Assembly: GCF_000494755.1 (NCBI RefSeq)
Contig: NC_022657.1
Coordinates: 7,222,001-7,286,000 of the forward strand
Source: Amorphoplanes friuliensis DSM 7358
GTDB lineage: Bacteria; Actinomycetota; Actinomycetes; Mycobacteriales; Micromonosporaceae
Reading direction: 5' to 3'
Length of the DNA: 64,000 nt
Shown one piece after another: positions 53,986-62,820 of the stretch. Made by a program: the position numbers and the translations under genes. The stretch's first letter is position 1, and each line of letters starts with the position of its first letter. The notes under the pieces are model-generated. The model worked only from the letters and a program-made list of their open reading frames with translations, made no database searches and was not told the DNA's origin.

Positions 53986-55101
53986 GCCAGCCTGTGCCCG
54001 CAGCTCCGCCCGCAACGAGGCCGACCGGCGCAGCACGGCACCGTCGGCCATGAGCGCGAGCAGCGCAGCCCTCAACTCCGCCGCCGTGCTGGTCGTGGTG
54101 TCGACCTTCCGGGCCACGCCCAACTCGACGAGGCGGTCCGCGTTGTCGAACTGGTCCGCCGCCTGGGGTGCGGCCAGCATGGGCGTACCGGTGAAGAGGC
54201 CCTCGGAGCTGCCACCCATGCCGGCGTGGGTGAGGAACGCGTCCGCCTGCTCGAGCACCGCCAGCTGCGGGACCCACGGGTGCACCTCGACGCTCGCCGG
54301 CACCGCGCCGAGGACCGCGGGGTCGACGTGTTTGCCGATCTGGAGCACGGTGTGCCAGCCGGGCAGGTCGCCGTAGGCCTCGATGCAGCGCCGGTAGAAG
54401 TCCGGGTGGTCGGTGAACTCCGAGCCCAGCGAGACGAGGAGCACCTGCGAGGCCCCGGCGGGGCGGGTCCAGGTGCCGCGGTCGCCGAGGATCGGGCCGA
54501 CGAAGCTGTATACCTTCGGGTCGACACGGTCCGCCTGGGGTTGCATGGCTCTGGGGATCAGCGCCAGGCACCGGGCGGGGCGGCCCATGAACGCGACGCT
54601 GTCGGTCGTGGACGAGCCGTTCTCGGTCAGCCAGGCCGTGAAGCGCGCGTAGTAGTCGGCGCCGCGCGGGTCGCTGCGGAGCGCCTCGACCATCGGGGCG
54701 GTCTCCTGCTCGTAGCCGTCCCACGCGACGATCGCCGGGGAGAGCTGCACCGCGGGGATGCCCCACTGCTCGCCCAGGAGCCGGGCCGGTGCGCCCGCGA
54801 TGTCGTACAGGAAGAGGTCCGGCCGGTCGTGCTCGTAGGCGGCCCGGAGCTGCGGCAGCATGGCGATGCCGTCGTCGAGGAAGATCGTGAGTCCGTCGAT
54901 CGGGTCGTCCGTCCAGGTCACCGACGGGAGGGTGGAGGCATACGGACGGAGCTCCGCACCGGTGTCACGCACGGCGGCGGCGAACGAGGGGTCGTTGGCG
55001 TAGGTCACGCGGTGGCCGCGGCGGACCAGCTCGCGGATCACTTCGAGGCTCGGGTTGACATGGCCGTGCTCCGGGATGCTCACCATTGCGACGTGACTCA
55101 T
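53917..55101 (-). CDS. Macrolide glycosyltransferase-type GT1 (MGT family)
   Basis: A 394-residue GT-B glycosyltransferase, close in pattern to the macrolide-inactivating enzymes MGT/OleD. The N-domain begins VAMVSIPEHGHVNPSLEVIREL with the catalytic-type His in EHGHVNP. The C-domain has VLLVSLGSEFTDHPDFYR, VHPWVPQLAVLEQADAFLTH and the sugar-nucleotide motif HAGMGGSSEGL with PQAADQFDNADRL. These enzymes transfer glucose from UDP-glucose to antibiotics. ATG at 55101. It is divergently arranged from a TetR gene with a perfect dyad just upstream, so it is probably induced by a drug ligand. No polyketide genes are adjacent. Confidence 0.93.
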   Translation of the reverse strand: MSHVAMVSIPEHGHVNPSLEVIRELVRRGHRVTYANDPSFAAAVRDTGAELRPYASTLPSVTWTDDPIDGLTIFLDDGIAMLPQLRAAYEHDRPDLFLYDIAGAPARLLGEQWGIPAVQLSPAIVAWDGYEQETAPMVEALRSDPRGADYYARFTAWLTENGSSTTDSVAFMGRPARCLALIPRAMQPQADRVDPKVYSFVGPILGDRGTWTRPAGASQVLLVSLGSEFTDHPDFYRRCIEAYGDLPGWHTVLQIGKHVDPAVLGAVPASVEVHPWVPQLAVLEQADAFLTHAGMGGSSEGLFTGTPMLAAPQAADQFDNADRLVELGVARKVDTTTSTAAELRAALLALMADGAVLRRSASLRAELRAQAGAAHAADLIEAELPASIGSSSAG

Positions 55102-55104
55102 GAA

Positions 55105-55121
55105 CGAGACGCTACGTCTCG
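55105..55121. promoter_or_regulatory. Perfect 17-bp dyad, TetR operator candidate
   Basis: CGAGACG-CTA-CGTCTCG, a perfect 7+3+7 inverted repeat, starts four bases from the glycosyltransferase start, in the 56-base divergent gap with the TetR gene. A TetR-family dimer fits such a site and could control both genes. A partial repeat (GTCTCGTCG) follows. Confidence 0.8.
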
Positions 55122-55157
55122 TCTCGTCGTCCGTCAAGACGCGATAGGGTCTGGGGC

Positions 55158-55718
55158 ATGCCAGATCAGGCCCGCCGCAGCGAACGTTCGCGGGTGGCGA
55201 TCCTCACCGCCGCCCGGGAGTTGCTGGCCGAGGCCGGTTACGCCGAGCTGACGATCGAGGCGATCGCGGCCCGGGCCGGGGTCGGCAAGCAGACGATCTA
55301 CCGCTGGTGGCGGGGCAAGGGCGCGATCATCCTCGACGCGCTGATGGAGACGGGCGACAACGTCGAGCCGTTGCCGGACAGCGGGGACCTCCGGGCCGAT
55401 CTGGTCGCCGTCGTCCGGGCCACGGTCGCGGAGCTGGCCGATCCCCGTCTCTCCGCGACGACCCGGGCGCTGACCATCGAGACCCTCAGCAACGACGAGC
55501 TCGCCGAACAGGTCCGCGACCGGGTGCTGCGCCCCCAGATGGAGGCGATCAAGGACCGGCTGCGCACCGGGCCCCTACGACCCGAGATCAACCTGGATCA
55601 GGCGGTGGAGCTGCTGATCGGCCCGCCCTACCACCGCTGGATGCTCCGCACCGGACCTCTCACCGACGAATACGCGGACGGCGTCGTCGATCTGGCCCTG
55701 GCCGCCTTCCAGAAGTAG
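55158..55718 (+). CDS. TetR-family transcriptional regulator
   Basis: A 186-residue repressor. Residues 10-58 are the helix-turn-helix (LTIEAIAARAGVGKQTIYRWW, K-G-A-IILDAL), and the C-terminal ligand domain resembles the TetR_C_33/AefR-like type (RALTIETLSNDELAEQVRDRVL, LIGPPYHRWMLRTGPL). Divergent from the glycosyltransferase and likely its ligand-responsive repressor. Its stop codon abuts that of the converging DinB gene with no base between. Confidence 0.95.
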   Translation: MPDQARRSERSRVAILTAARELLAEAGYAELTIEAIAARAGVGKQTIYRWWRGKGAIILDALMETGDNVEPLPDSGDLRADLVAVVRATVAELADPRLSATTRALTIETLSNDELAEQVRDRVLRPQMEAIKDRLRTGPLRPEINLDQAVELLIGPPYHRWMLRTGPLTDEYADGVVDLALAAFQK

Positions 55719-56225
55719 TCAGGCTCCGACCGTCCCGTCGACACCCTCGCGGAGGAAGTCGGCGTGACCGTTGTGCCGGGCGTACTCGTGGATCATGTGG
55801 AGCATCACCAGGCGCAGTGAGACCTTCTCCTCCCACCGCGCCTGGTATCCCGTCACGTCGAGCGACTCGGCCTCCCGCTCGATGCGGCGCGAGTGCTCGA
55901 CCTCCTCGCGCCAGACCGTGAACGCCTCCGCACCCGTGGAGCCCGCCGGGTCGTACGCGGCCTGGAAGTCACCGGAGTCCGACCAGATCAGCGGGATGTC
56001 CTCGGCGTTGATGACCCGGCGGAACCAGGTGCGTTCCACCTCCGCCAGGTGCCGCAGGAGACCCATCAGCGTCAGGGTCGACGGCGGCATCGACCGCTGC
56101 CGCAGCTCGTCGTCGGACAGTCCCGCGCACTTCATCTCCAGCGTCGCCCGGTGGTAGTCAAGGAACGCGCGGACGGTCTCGCGCTCCCCGCCGAGCAGGG
56201 GTGGTCCGATCCGGTCGTCGGTCAC
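55719..56225 (-). CDS. DinB/DUF664-family protein
   Basis: A 168-residue DinB-type four-helix bundle. Metal-ligand histidines are likely in GLLRHLAEVERTWF (near residue 58) and in MLHMIHEYARHNGHADFLRE (near 145 and 149), the standard HxxxH arrangement. GTG start at 56225, seven bases after the FtsX-type permease, so it is the last gene of the PadR-ABC operon. Possibly a mycothiol-dependent detoxifying transferase, which would fit an efflux operon. Confidence 0.9.
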   Translation of the reverse strand: MTDDRIGPPLLGGERETVRAFLDYHRATLEMKCAGLSDDELRQRSMPPSTLTLMGLLRHLAEVERTWFRRVINAEDIPLIWSDSGDFQAAYDPAGSTGAEAFTVWREEVEHSRRIEREAESLDVTGYQARWEEKVSLRLVMLHMIHEYARHNGHADFLREGVDGTVGA

Positions 56226-56232
56226 GGCATCC

Positions 56233-58446
56233 TCATTCGTTGCGGGCCGCCTCCGGCCCGGTGATGCGCCGCAGCAGCGGCATGGTGGAGGCGATCACGG
56301 CGAGCGACGTCGCGAGCCCGGCGACCACGATGACATAGAACGAGACCGAGGGCGGGGACAGCGTCGAATCCATCTGAGCGGTCAGGAAGAGCTGCGCGGC
56401 GAGCAGACCGGATCCCAGCGCCACCACGGCTGCGACCAGCAACGGAGTGACGCTCTCCAGCGCGACGACGCGGCGCAACGTGCCGAGGGACACACCCGTG
56501 AGCCGCAGCAGGCTGAACGGCCGGCGCCGGTCGCTGAGCCCACCGGCGATGCTCACCGCCAGGCTGCAGCCTGCGATGGCCAGGCTGGTCAGGATGACCA
56601 CGTTGGCCAGTTGCTTCCAGCCGTTGAAGACCCGCGCCGAGTCCGCCTGGAACTCGACCCCGGAGTAGGGCGAGTAGAGCATCGGGTGGGCGTTCTGGAG
56701 GACGGTCCGGGCTTCTTCGAGCGCGGGTGTCGAGCCGTCGGTGACCGTGAGGATGGCCATCACCTTGAAGCCGGTCAGCGCCGCGGCATCCACGTCCGCG
56801 CGGGGCCAGGTCCCCTGCCAGCCGGGCGGGCCGTCCAGCCCGGGCCAGGTCCAGGCGACCTCGGCGCCGGGTGCGCATTGCCTCGCGTCGGGGATCCGGG
56901 CGACGTCGGCGCAGGACACCAGCGCGTAGGGCCAGCCCAGCTCACCGATCTCGACGTGCGGCACCGGCACACTCTCCGGCGGGACTCTGGTCACCGCCAC
57001 TCCCCGTACGCCCGGAAGCGAGGTCAGCGCGGCCGGGACCGGATCTCCGGTCGGTGCGCGGTCCTCGTCCCGGAAGAGGGTGAAGAGACCGGCGGCGCTG
57101 GGGTCCTCCCGGGAGACGTTCTGCTCGGCGGCGATGCTGCCCATCACGCCGACCGCCACGGTGGTGACGAAGAGGGCGAGCACCAGCCCGCTGACCGTCC
57201 GGAAACCGGCCCGCGGGTTGTCGGCGAGCCGCCGCGCGGCGATGAGCGAGGCGGGCCGGCTCGCGCGGCGGGCGACCAGCCGGGCACCGGCCATCGTCAG
57301 CCACGGCCCGGCGATGATCAGGCCGAGCATGATGACCAGGATCCCCGGCAGGAACGCGAGCAGCTGCCCGCTGGTGGTGTCCGGCCTGCGCCCGATGAAG
57401 TACGCGAGCTCGCCGAGCCCGAGCAGGAGCGGGATCACCCGCCAGACGCGCGGCGGTTTCGGCGTGACCCGCCGGGTGACGCCGAGCGGTGAGATCTGCA
57501 CCTGGCGCAGCGCGAACCGGGCGACCAGTGCCGCCGCGACCGGCACCCCGAGCGCCACGCCGATCACCGTGACCGGTCCGAGCGCCAGATCGGACGGGAA
57601 CATCGGCGACCCGGTGAACGGGATCGCCGCCAGCGTGTCCCTGAACAGGAAGAACAGGGCAAACCCCAGGGCCGTACCCGCGAACGCCGACACGGTCGAC
57701 TCGACGGCGGACACCACGGACACCTGCCGGGGTGTGGCACCGACCAGGCGCATCGCCGCGAAGCGCTGTTCACGCCGGGTGGCGGCCAGCCGGGTGGCCG
57801 AGCCGATGAGGATCAGCAGCGGGAAGATCAGCGCCGCGGCCACCACGGCCAGGATCAGCTGCAGCCCGGCCGCCGGGATGCCGCTCCAGCAGCCCTGAGG
57901 GCAGGACGTCGGTGCGACTGTCTGGATCTTGCCGACGCGCGAGACGCCGGGGCGTTGGGACAGCACCTCCGGGGCGTACCCGACGACGGCGACCAGGGAG
58001 TCGGGCGCGGGCAGGGCTTCCGGGCCGATCGTGCCGGCGAGGCGGCCCGGGAACCGGTCCCCGAGCTGCGCGGCCGGTGTGGTGGCGAGCAGCTGCGCCA
58101 GCTCCGGTGAGGCGAAGTATTCGCCTGCGGCGGGCAGCCGGGGCAGGCCGGGCGGCACCGGCGAGGCCGCACCGGTCGCGGCAAGATCAACCCGTCCGAC
58201 GGTACGGCGGTCGAAGCCGTCGATGCGGGTCTGCCACCACAGTGGATCCGGTCCGTCCTCCGCTCCGGGCGCAAAAGCCGAGTTCGCCCATCCGTACCGG
58301 TCGTTCTGTGTGGTGACTCCCCCGGCACCGGCCAGCGCGGTCAGCAGCATGCCGACGCCCAGCGCCACCGCTACGGCGATGACCACCAGGCGTACGAGTG
58401 CTTCGCGACCGCCGGCGAGCGTGAGCCTCAGCCCGAAGCGGATCAT
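56233..58446 (-). CDS. FtsX-type ABC transporter permease
   Basis: A 737-residue membrane protein with two FtsX-like halves. Helix 1 lies at about 20-42 (LVRLVVIAVAVALGVGMLL), followed by a large extracellular region, three helices near 195-300 (LILAVVAAALIFPLLILIG, then MRLVGATPRQVSVVSAVE), more helices around 350-430, a second extracellular region, and a final three-helix set from about 625 (LLRLTGVSLGTLRRVVALE). The paired RLVGATPRQV/RLTGVSLGTL cytoplasmic motifs are the family mark. These are MacB-like exporters of peptides or antibiotics, or mechanotransmitters. It overlaps the ATPase gene by four bases. Confidence 0.93.
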   Translation of the reverse strand: MIRFGLRLTLAGGREALVRLVVIAVAVALGVGMLLTALAGAGGVTTQNDRYGWANSAFAPGAEDGPDPLWWQTRIDGFDRRTVGRVDLAATGAASPVPPGLPRLPAAGEYFASPELAQLLATTPAAQLGDRFPGRLAGTIGPEALPAPDSLVAVVGYAPEVLSQRPGVSRVGKIQTVAPTSCPQGCWSGIPAAGLQLILAVVAAALIFPLLILIGSATRLAATRREQRFAAMRLVGATPRQVSVVSAVESTVSAFAGTALGFALFFLFRDTLAAIPFTGSPMFPSDLALGPVTVIGVALGVPVAAALVARFALRQVQISPLGVTRRVTPKPPRVWRVIPLLLGLGELAYFIGRRPDTTSGQLLAFLPGILVIMLGLIIAGPWLTMAGARLVARRASRPASLIAARRLADNPRAGFRTVSGLVLALFVTTVAVGVMGSIAAEQNVSREDPSAAGLFTLFRDEDRAPTGDPVPAALTSLPGVRGVAVTRVPPESVPVPHVEIGELGWPYALVSCADVARIPDARQCAPGAEVAWTWPGLDGPPGWQGTWPRADVDAAALTGFKVMAILTVTDGSTPALEEARTVLQNAHPMLYSPYSGVEFQADSARVFNGWKQLANVVILTSLAIAGCSLAVSIAGGLSDRRRPFSLLRLTGVSLGTLRRVVALESVTPLLVAAVVALGSGLLAAQLFLTAQMDSTLSPPSVSFYVIVVAGLATSLAVIASTMPLLRRITGPEAARNE

Positions 58447-59129
58447 GCGACGGCCTCGGCGGTCAGCGCATGCACCCGGCCGTCACGGACGATCACTTCC
58501 CGATCCGCGTACGCGGCCACCCGCGGCTCGTGGGTGACCAGGACGACGGTCGTGCCCTGCTCCCGGGCCGACGACACCATCAGGTCCATGACCTGCTCGC
58601 CGGTGAGGGTGTCGAGCGCGCCGGTCGGCTCGTCGGCGAACAGCACCCGCGGCCGGGCGACGAGCCCGCGTGCCAGGGCGACCCGCTGCGCCTGGCCGCC
58701 GGAGAGTTCACCCGAGCGGCGTTCCTCGAGGCCGTCCAGTCCGAGCCGGTCGAACCAGGGCCGGGCCTCGGCGAGCGCCTTGGTGCGGCGTACGCCGTTG
58801 AGCAGCAACGGCAACGCCACGTTCTCCTCCGCACTGAGCTCCGGCACCAGCTGTCCGAACTGGAACACGAACCCGAACCTGTCGCGGCGCAGCGCACTGC
58901 GCCCGGTCTCACCGAGGTTGTCGATCCGCCGGCCGTCGAAGTGGATCTCGCCGCTCTCCGGCACCAGGATCCCGGCCAGGCAGTGCAGCAGCGTCGACTT
59001 CCCGGACCCGCTCGGTCCCATGATCGCGAGGATCTCACCGGCGGCGACCCTCAGCTCGGCCCCACGCAACGCCTGCGTACGCCCGAACGACAGCACCACG
59101 TCCCGCGCCTCGAGCAGCATCTCCGTCAT
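58443..59129 (-). CDS. ABC transporter ATP-binding protein (MacB/LolD type)
   Basis: A 228-residue ATPase. Walker A IMGPSGSGKSTLLHCLAG, Q-loop FGFVFQFGQLVPELSAEENV, signature LSGGQAQRVALARGL, Walker B VLFADEPTGALD and VTHEPRVAAYADREV are present; the DEPTGALD form and its neighbour mark the LolD/MacB class. ATG at 59129 lies in an ATGA overlap with padR; its stop overlaps the permease. Part of a PadR-controlled efflux operon. Confidence 0.96.
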   Translation of the reverse strand: MTEMLLEARDVVLSFGRTQALRGAELRVAAGEILAIMGPSGSGKSTLLHCLAGILVPESGEIHFDGRRIDNLGETGRSALRRDRFGFVFQFGQLVPELSAEENVALPLLLNGVRRTKALAEARPWFDRLGLDGLEERRSGELSGGQAQRVALARGLVARPRVLFADEPTGALDTLTGEQVMDLMVSSAREQGTTVVLVTHEPRVAAYADREVIVRDGRVHALTAEAVA

Positions 59130-59650
59130 CCCCGCACCGCCTTCGCCAGCGACTCCAGCCGCACCGAGGTGAGCTCGATCCACCGCAGATCCGCCTCGAG
59201 GTGGAACAGCCCGTGGTCGGCCAGCAACGCGTCGACCAGGCTTCCGTTCCGCTTGATCTCGGTCAGCTCCCGCATCCGCTGCAGGTGCGCGGCACGCTGC
59301 GTGTCGAGATAGGCCTCGGCGTTACGCCCCAGCATCAGCGCGAGGGTGACCTTGGCGAAGAGCACGGTCTGCAGGTGCGGCTCGGCGGCGACGGGCTCCT
59401 TGAGCCAGGTGTCGACTTCGGTGGCGCCGACATCGGTGATGATGTAGCGCTTCCGGTCCGGCCCCTCACCGGGCTCGACGTCGCTGATGACCACCTTGCC
59501 GTCCCGCGCGAGCCGGCTGAGCGTCGCGTAGACCTGCCCGAACGACAGCGGCTTGCCCCGCCCGAAAAACGCGTCGTAATCCCGCTTGAGGTCGTAACCA
59601 TGGCTGGGCTCCCGCTCGAGCAGCCCCAGAAGTGTCAACGGCACCGTCAT
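59126..59650 (-). CDS. PadR-family transcriptional regulator
   Basis: A 174-residue PadR regulator. The winged helix spans residues 1-90 (LTLLGLLEREPSHGYDLKRDY, LSFGQVYATLSRLARDGKVV, GPDRKRYIITDVG) and the C-terminal helical dimerisation part includes LFAKVTLALMLGRNAEAYLDTQR. First gene of an operon with the ABC ATPase and permease, the usual layout for drug-inducible efflux. A GGTAT-N11-ATACC inverted element at 59671-59691 upstream is a candidate self-operator. Confidence 0.95.
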   Translation of the reverse strand: MTVPLTLLGLLEREPSHGYDLKRDYDAFFGRGKPLSFGQVYATLSRLARDGKVVISDVEPGEGPDRKRYIITDVGATEVDTWLKEPVAAEPHLQTVLFAKVTLALMLGRNAEAYLDTQRAAHLQRMRELTEIKRNGSLVDALLADHGLFHLEADLRWIELTSVRLESLAKAVRG

Positions 59651-59708
59651 GCGGCCGACTATACGCTCGGGGTATACGCCAAGGGAATACCGACCTTTGA
59701 CAACTCAT

Positions 59709-59722
59709 AGGTTGTGCAACCT
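59709..59722. promoter_or_regulatory. AGGTTGTGCAACCT dyad, ArsR operator candidate
   Basis: A perfect 6+2+6 palindrome 25 bases upstream of the ArsR start, with a further GGTTGTG half-site at 59726-59732. It lies in the 96-base gap with padR and is well placed for autorepression by the ArsR protein. Confidence 0.65.
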
Positions 59723-59746
59723 CAGGGTTGTGGGTAGGTTTCCGGC

Positions 59747-60070
59747 ATGGACGAGTTGAGCCTGGTCTTCGGCGCGCTGGCCGATCCCACGCGGCGGACG
59801 ATCGTCGAGCGGCTGGCCCGGGGCAATGCCACCGTCACCGAGCTCGCCGAGCTGTTCGCCATCAGCCAGCAGGCGGTTTCCAAGCACCTCAAGGTGCTGG
59901 AGCACGCGCAGCTCATCTCGCGCACCCGGTCCGCGCAGTCGCGGCCCTGCGTGCTGGAGGCCGAGCGGCTCGATGCCGCGGTCGGCTGGGTCGCCGAGAA
60001 CAAGCAGGTCTGGGCCGACCGCCACGACCGTCTCGAGCAGCATCTGGCCCGGCTGCGAGGCGAGCGGTGA
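59747..60070 (+). CDS. ArsR-family transcriptional regulator
   Basis: A 107-residue winged-helix repressor (LVFGALADPTRRTIVERLARG, AISQQAVSKHLKVLEHAQLI). The metal-binding CVC motif of arsenic/cadmium sensors is absent; the single Cys is in SRPCVLEAE. It belongs to the subgroup paired with AHSA1/SRPBCC proteins. Overlaps the next gene by four bases (GTGA). Confidence 0.95.
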   Translation: MDELSLVFGALADPTRRTIVERLARGNATVTELAELFAISQQAVSKHLKVLEHAQLISRTRSAQSRPCVLEAERLDAAVGWVAENKQVWADRHDRLEQHLARLRGER

Positions 60071-60471
60071 GCGGCGAGTTGCTCCTCCGGCGAGTGCATC
60101 ACGGGTCACCCGAATTGCTGTTCGACTGCATGACGCAGCCGGAGCACCTGACACATTTCTGGGGTCCCGACGGCACGACCACACCCCTCGAGAACATCGT
60201 GGTCGACCTGCGGCCCGGGGGTGTTTTCGAGACCACGATGGTGAACGACGCGGACGGCAGCGCGTACACGATGCGGGCTGTTTATGAAGTGGTGCACCGG
60301 CCGGAACGGCTGGTGTGGCTGGACCGCGGCATCAGGACCACGGTGACCTTCGTCGATCTGCGCGACGGGCGCACCGAGGTTGTCACGCACCAGACCGAGG
60401 CGCCGCAGGCGTCGGCCGGTTTCCTCAGCAGTCTCGACCGCTACGCCGGATACGTCGCCGGTCTCACCTAG
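60067..60471 (+). CDS. SRPBCC/AHSA1-domain protein
   Basis: A 134-residue START-like helix-grip protein. RVHHGSPELLFDCMTQPEHLTHFWGP opens the domain, DLRPGGVFETTMVN and YEVVHRPERLVWLD follow, and a C-terminal helix ends FLSSLDRYAGYVAGL. These proteins bind hydrophobic small molecules and are often encoded with an ArsR partner, as here. The ligand is unknown. GTG start overlapping the ArsR stop. Confidence 0.93.
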   Translation: MSGELLLRRVHHGSPELLFDCMTQPEHLTHFWGPDGTTTPLENIVVDLRPGGVFETTMVNDADGSAYTMRAVYEVVHRPERLVWLDRGIRTTVTFVDLRDGRTEVVTHQTEAPQASAGFLSSLDRYAGYVAGLT

Positions 60472-60479
60472 GGAGCACC

Positions 60480-61232
60480 ATGCCGGAAGTCATTTCCCAG
60501 GACGGCACCACCATCGTGTACGACCGCAGCGGCGCCGGACCAGCGCTCATCCTGATCGACGGGGCGATGTGCCACCGCTCGGCGGGGCCGATGCAAGCGC
60601 TGGCCACGTTGCTGACCGATCACTTCACCGTCTACACCTACGACCGGCGGGGACGGGGCGAGAGCGGGGACACCGCGCCCTACGCACCGGAGCGGGAGGC
60701 CGAGGACGTGCAGGCGCTCATCGCCGAGGCCGGCGGTACGGCGTACCTGTATGCGATGTCCTCGGGTGGCGCCGTCGCGCTGAGGACGCCCGGAGCGGCC
60801 GGTGTGGTTCTTTACGAGCCGCCGTTCGGGCTCGGCTCCCGGGAGTACACCGATCGGCTGCGGGAATTGCTCGCCGCCGGATCAAATGGTGATGCCGTGG
60901 CGCTGTTCATGCGCAATGTCGGCGTTCCCGAGCCGGTGGTGACCGGAATGCGGAACCAGCCGGGGTTCGCGTCGGTGGAAGCGATCGCACCCACACTGGC
61001 CTACGACGACGAGTTGCTGACGGAAATGCCGGCCGACCAGGGAGTGCCGTTGCTGGTGGTGTCCGGCAGTGCCAGCCCGGAAAGCCTGCAGAAAGCGGCG
61101 CGAATGACGGCGGAGGCCTTCCCGGGGGCGGACCATCGCACGCTCGAAGGCCAGACGCACGACGTGCAACCGGCCGCCCTGGCGCCCGTGCTGATCGACT
61201 TCCTGCGGAACGCGGGGGCCGGACCCCGGTAG
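60480..61232 (+). CDS. Alpha/beta-hydrolase fold protein with altered catalytic residues
   Basis: A 250-residue alpha/beta-hydrolase. The fold is clear from GPALILIDGAMCHRS, VYTYDRRGRGESGD and the C-terminal GQTHDVQPAALAPVL with the catalytic His. The nucleophile elbow reads AMSSGG in place of GxSxGG, and the acid loop reads VVSGSASPES where Asp is usual, so activity may be weak or altered. ATG at 60480 is eight bases after the AHSA1 stop with GGAG ahead; third gene of the ArsR operon. Confidence 0.85.
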   Translation: MPEVISQDGTTIVYDRSGAGPALILIDGAMCHRSAGPMQALATLLTDHFTVYTYDRRGRGESGDTAPYAPEREAEDVQALIAEAGGTAYLYAMSSGGAVALRTPGAAGVVLYEPPFGLGSREYTDRLRELLAAGSNGDAVALFMRNVGVPEPVVTGMRNQPGFASVEAIAPTLAYDDELLTEMPADQGVPLLVVSGSASPESLQKAARMTAEAFPGADHRTLEGQTHDVQPAALAPVLIDFLRNAGAGPR

Positions 61233-61246
61233 GACCCGGCCCCCGC
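61212..61246. terminator. Bidirectional terminator hairpin
   Basis: GCGGGGGCCGG (61212-61222) pairs perfectly with CCGGCCCCCGC (61236-61246). It overlaps the hydrolase stop and lies five bases from the stop of the converging DUF4331 gene. Confidence 0.8.
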
Positions 61247-61251
61247 CCAGC

Positions 61252-62649
61252 TCAGGACTTGCTGACCGTTGTCATGTTCGACAGCGAGACGTACGGGAAG
61301 CTGCTCCGGAACGCGTGGTCGTTGGTGTTGACACCGTCGCCCAGGGTCGCCACGGCTGCGGGCGGGTTCGGGAGCAGGATGCCCTCGGCCGCCTGGAGCG
61401 TGATGTCGATGACGTCGTCGGAGAGCCGGCGTCCGTTCGGGAAGCCGGCCAGGTCACCGCCGACCACACCGAGCCGGTTCGGGGTGGCCGTCGTCGGCAC
61501 CGCCATGTTGAGACGCAGCTGCTCGCTCGGCGCGAACGCCTTCGGGTTGACGTCCTTGTTGAGCTTCTGCGAGTTCAGGTCCGCGGCAACCGGGCCACAG
61601 GCCTTGCACACACCGGTGAGGAAGACCTCGACGAGGTCGTTCCGCGGCTCGGCGGGCGCCGGGATGTTGTAGATCGCCTTGATGAGCTTCGGCACCTCCG
61701 GCTTCTGCACGTAGCTGAGGAACTTGGCGTCGGAGTCCGCCTTCGTGGCGTTGAACTCGTTCTTCTTGCCCAGCGGGATGACAACCTCGTTCACCAGCGG
61801 CATGCCGAGACGCGACACCTGGTTCATCGTGGCCGGCTTGCCGTGCATGCTGGCGCCCATGCGCGAGGTGGTCGACCAGATGCCGACGACCGGGTTGCGG
61901 GTGGCGTCACCCTTGAGCGCCAGCTCCGACTTCGGCACCTTCAGGGCGATCGTGTTGACGTTGTAACCCTTGAGGGTGTCCTGGCCGACCTCGGTCAGGT
62001 CGCCGCCGTAGAGCAGGTCGAAGACCCGCAGGTCGGCGAAGAACGCGTCGTCGGACTGGCCCGCGAACGACTTCGCGCCCGCGCCCGCCGAGGTGACAGC
62101 CGCGTTGGACAGCGACTCGTAGTTCGGCATGGACGCCTTGCCGGTGAACGACGGCGCCACGCGCGCGCTCGACAGGATCGTCTTGGTCCCCGACGGGGTG
62201 ATCCGCTCGAGCTTGTACGTCTGCCGGACGTTGAGGTCCTTGTCCTGCAGCGACGAGACCACACCGGTGTTGTAGAGGAACGTGTTCGGGTTCTGGTACG
62301 AGGTGGTGAACATCCACCGGTACGTGATGTCCGGCTTGGCGTCACCGTTGTTGTCGATGTTGATGTCGTGCGCCGTCTTCTCGGCGAACGGGTAGAAGTT
62401 CGGGCCGCCGTTCGGCTCCTCGAACGGCTGCCAGCTGGCCACCATGGTGACCGTGTTCGCGTCGTCAGGGCTGACGAAGGCGTACAGGTCGGTGTTGTCC
62501 AGGCTGGGAGTGCTCGCAATCAGCGGCGCCTCCCGGTGCGAGGACGCAATGCTCTGTACCGGCGCCAGCGAGGCAACGCAGGCGGCCGTGACACCGGCGG
62601 CGGTCACGATGACCAGCCCCCGGCGCCGCTTGAACTCGGTGAATCGCAT
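61252..62649 (-). CDS. DUF4331 secreted protein
   Basis: A 465-residue exported protein. The basic N-terminus and hydrophobic core (LVIVTAAGVTAACVASLAPV) form a signal peptide. The mature part begins SSHREAPLIASTPSLDNTDL, the hallmark of DUF4331, followed by DLYAFVSPDD and a beta-rich domain ending VSLSNMTTVSKS. Two Cys form a CKAC pair near residue 360. Function unknown; these proteins often occur beside TPR proteins and metal transporters. GGGGGAAGA precedes the ATG. Divergent from the TPR gene. Confidence 0.93.
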   Translation of the reverse strand: MRFTEFKRRRGLVIVTAAGVTAACVASLAPVQSIASSHREAPLIASTPSLDNTDLYAFVSPDDANTVTMVASWQPFEEPNGGPNFYPFAEKTAHDINIDNNGDAKPDITYRWMFTTSYQNPNTFLYNTGVVSSLQDKDLNVRQTYKLERITPSGTKTILSSARVAPSFTGKASMPNYESLSNAAVTSAGAGAKSFAGQSDDAFFADLRVFDLLYGGDLTEVGQDTLKGYNVNTIALKVPKSELALKGDATRNPVVGIWSTTSRMGASMHGKPATMNQVSRLGMPLVNEVVIPLGKKNEFNATKADSDAKFLSYVQKPEVPKLIKAIYNIPAPAEPRNDLVEVFLTGVCKACGPVAADLNSQKLNKDVNPKAFAPSEQLRLNMAVPTTATPNRLGVVGGDLAGFPNGRRLSDDVIDITLQAAEGILLPNPPAAVATLGDGVNTNDHAFRSSFPYVSLSNMTTVSKS

Positions 62650-62820
62650 TCTTCCCCCGAAATCGGATGGCGGACGGCTTCGATGCCGCACGCTCCTCAG
62701 GCGTTCGTAGCCCTATTCGCGGCGGATTGGAGGCATTTCCACAGATAAAAGAGCCGTGTCGCGAATGTTTCTGATGAGGTTGTACCGCACGATCAGTACC
62801 GACACCGGCGGAAGGACCCT

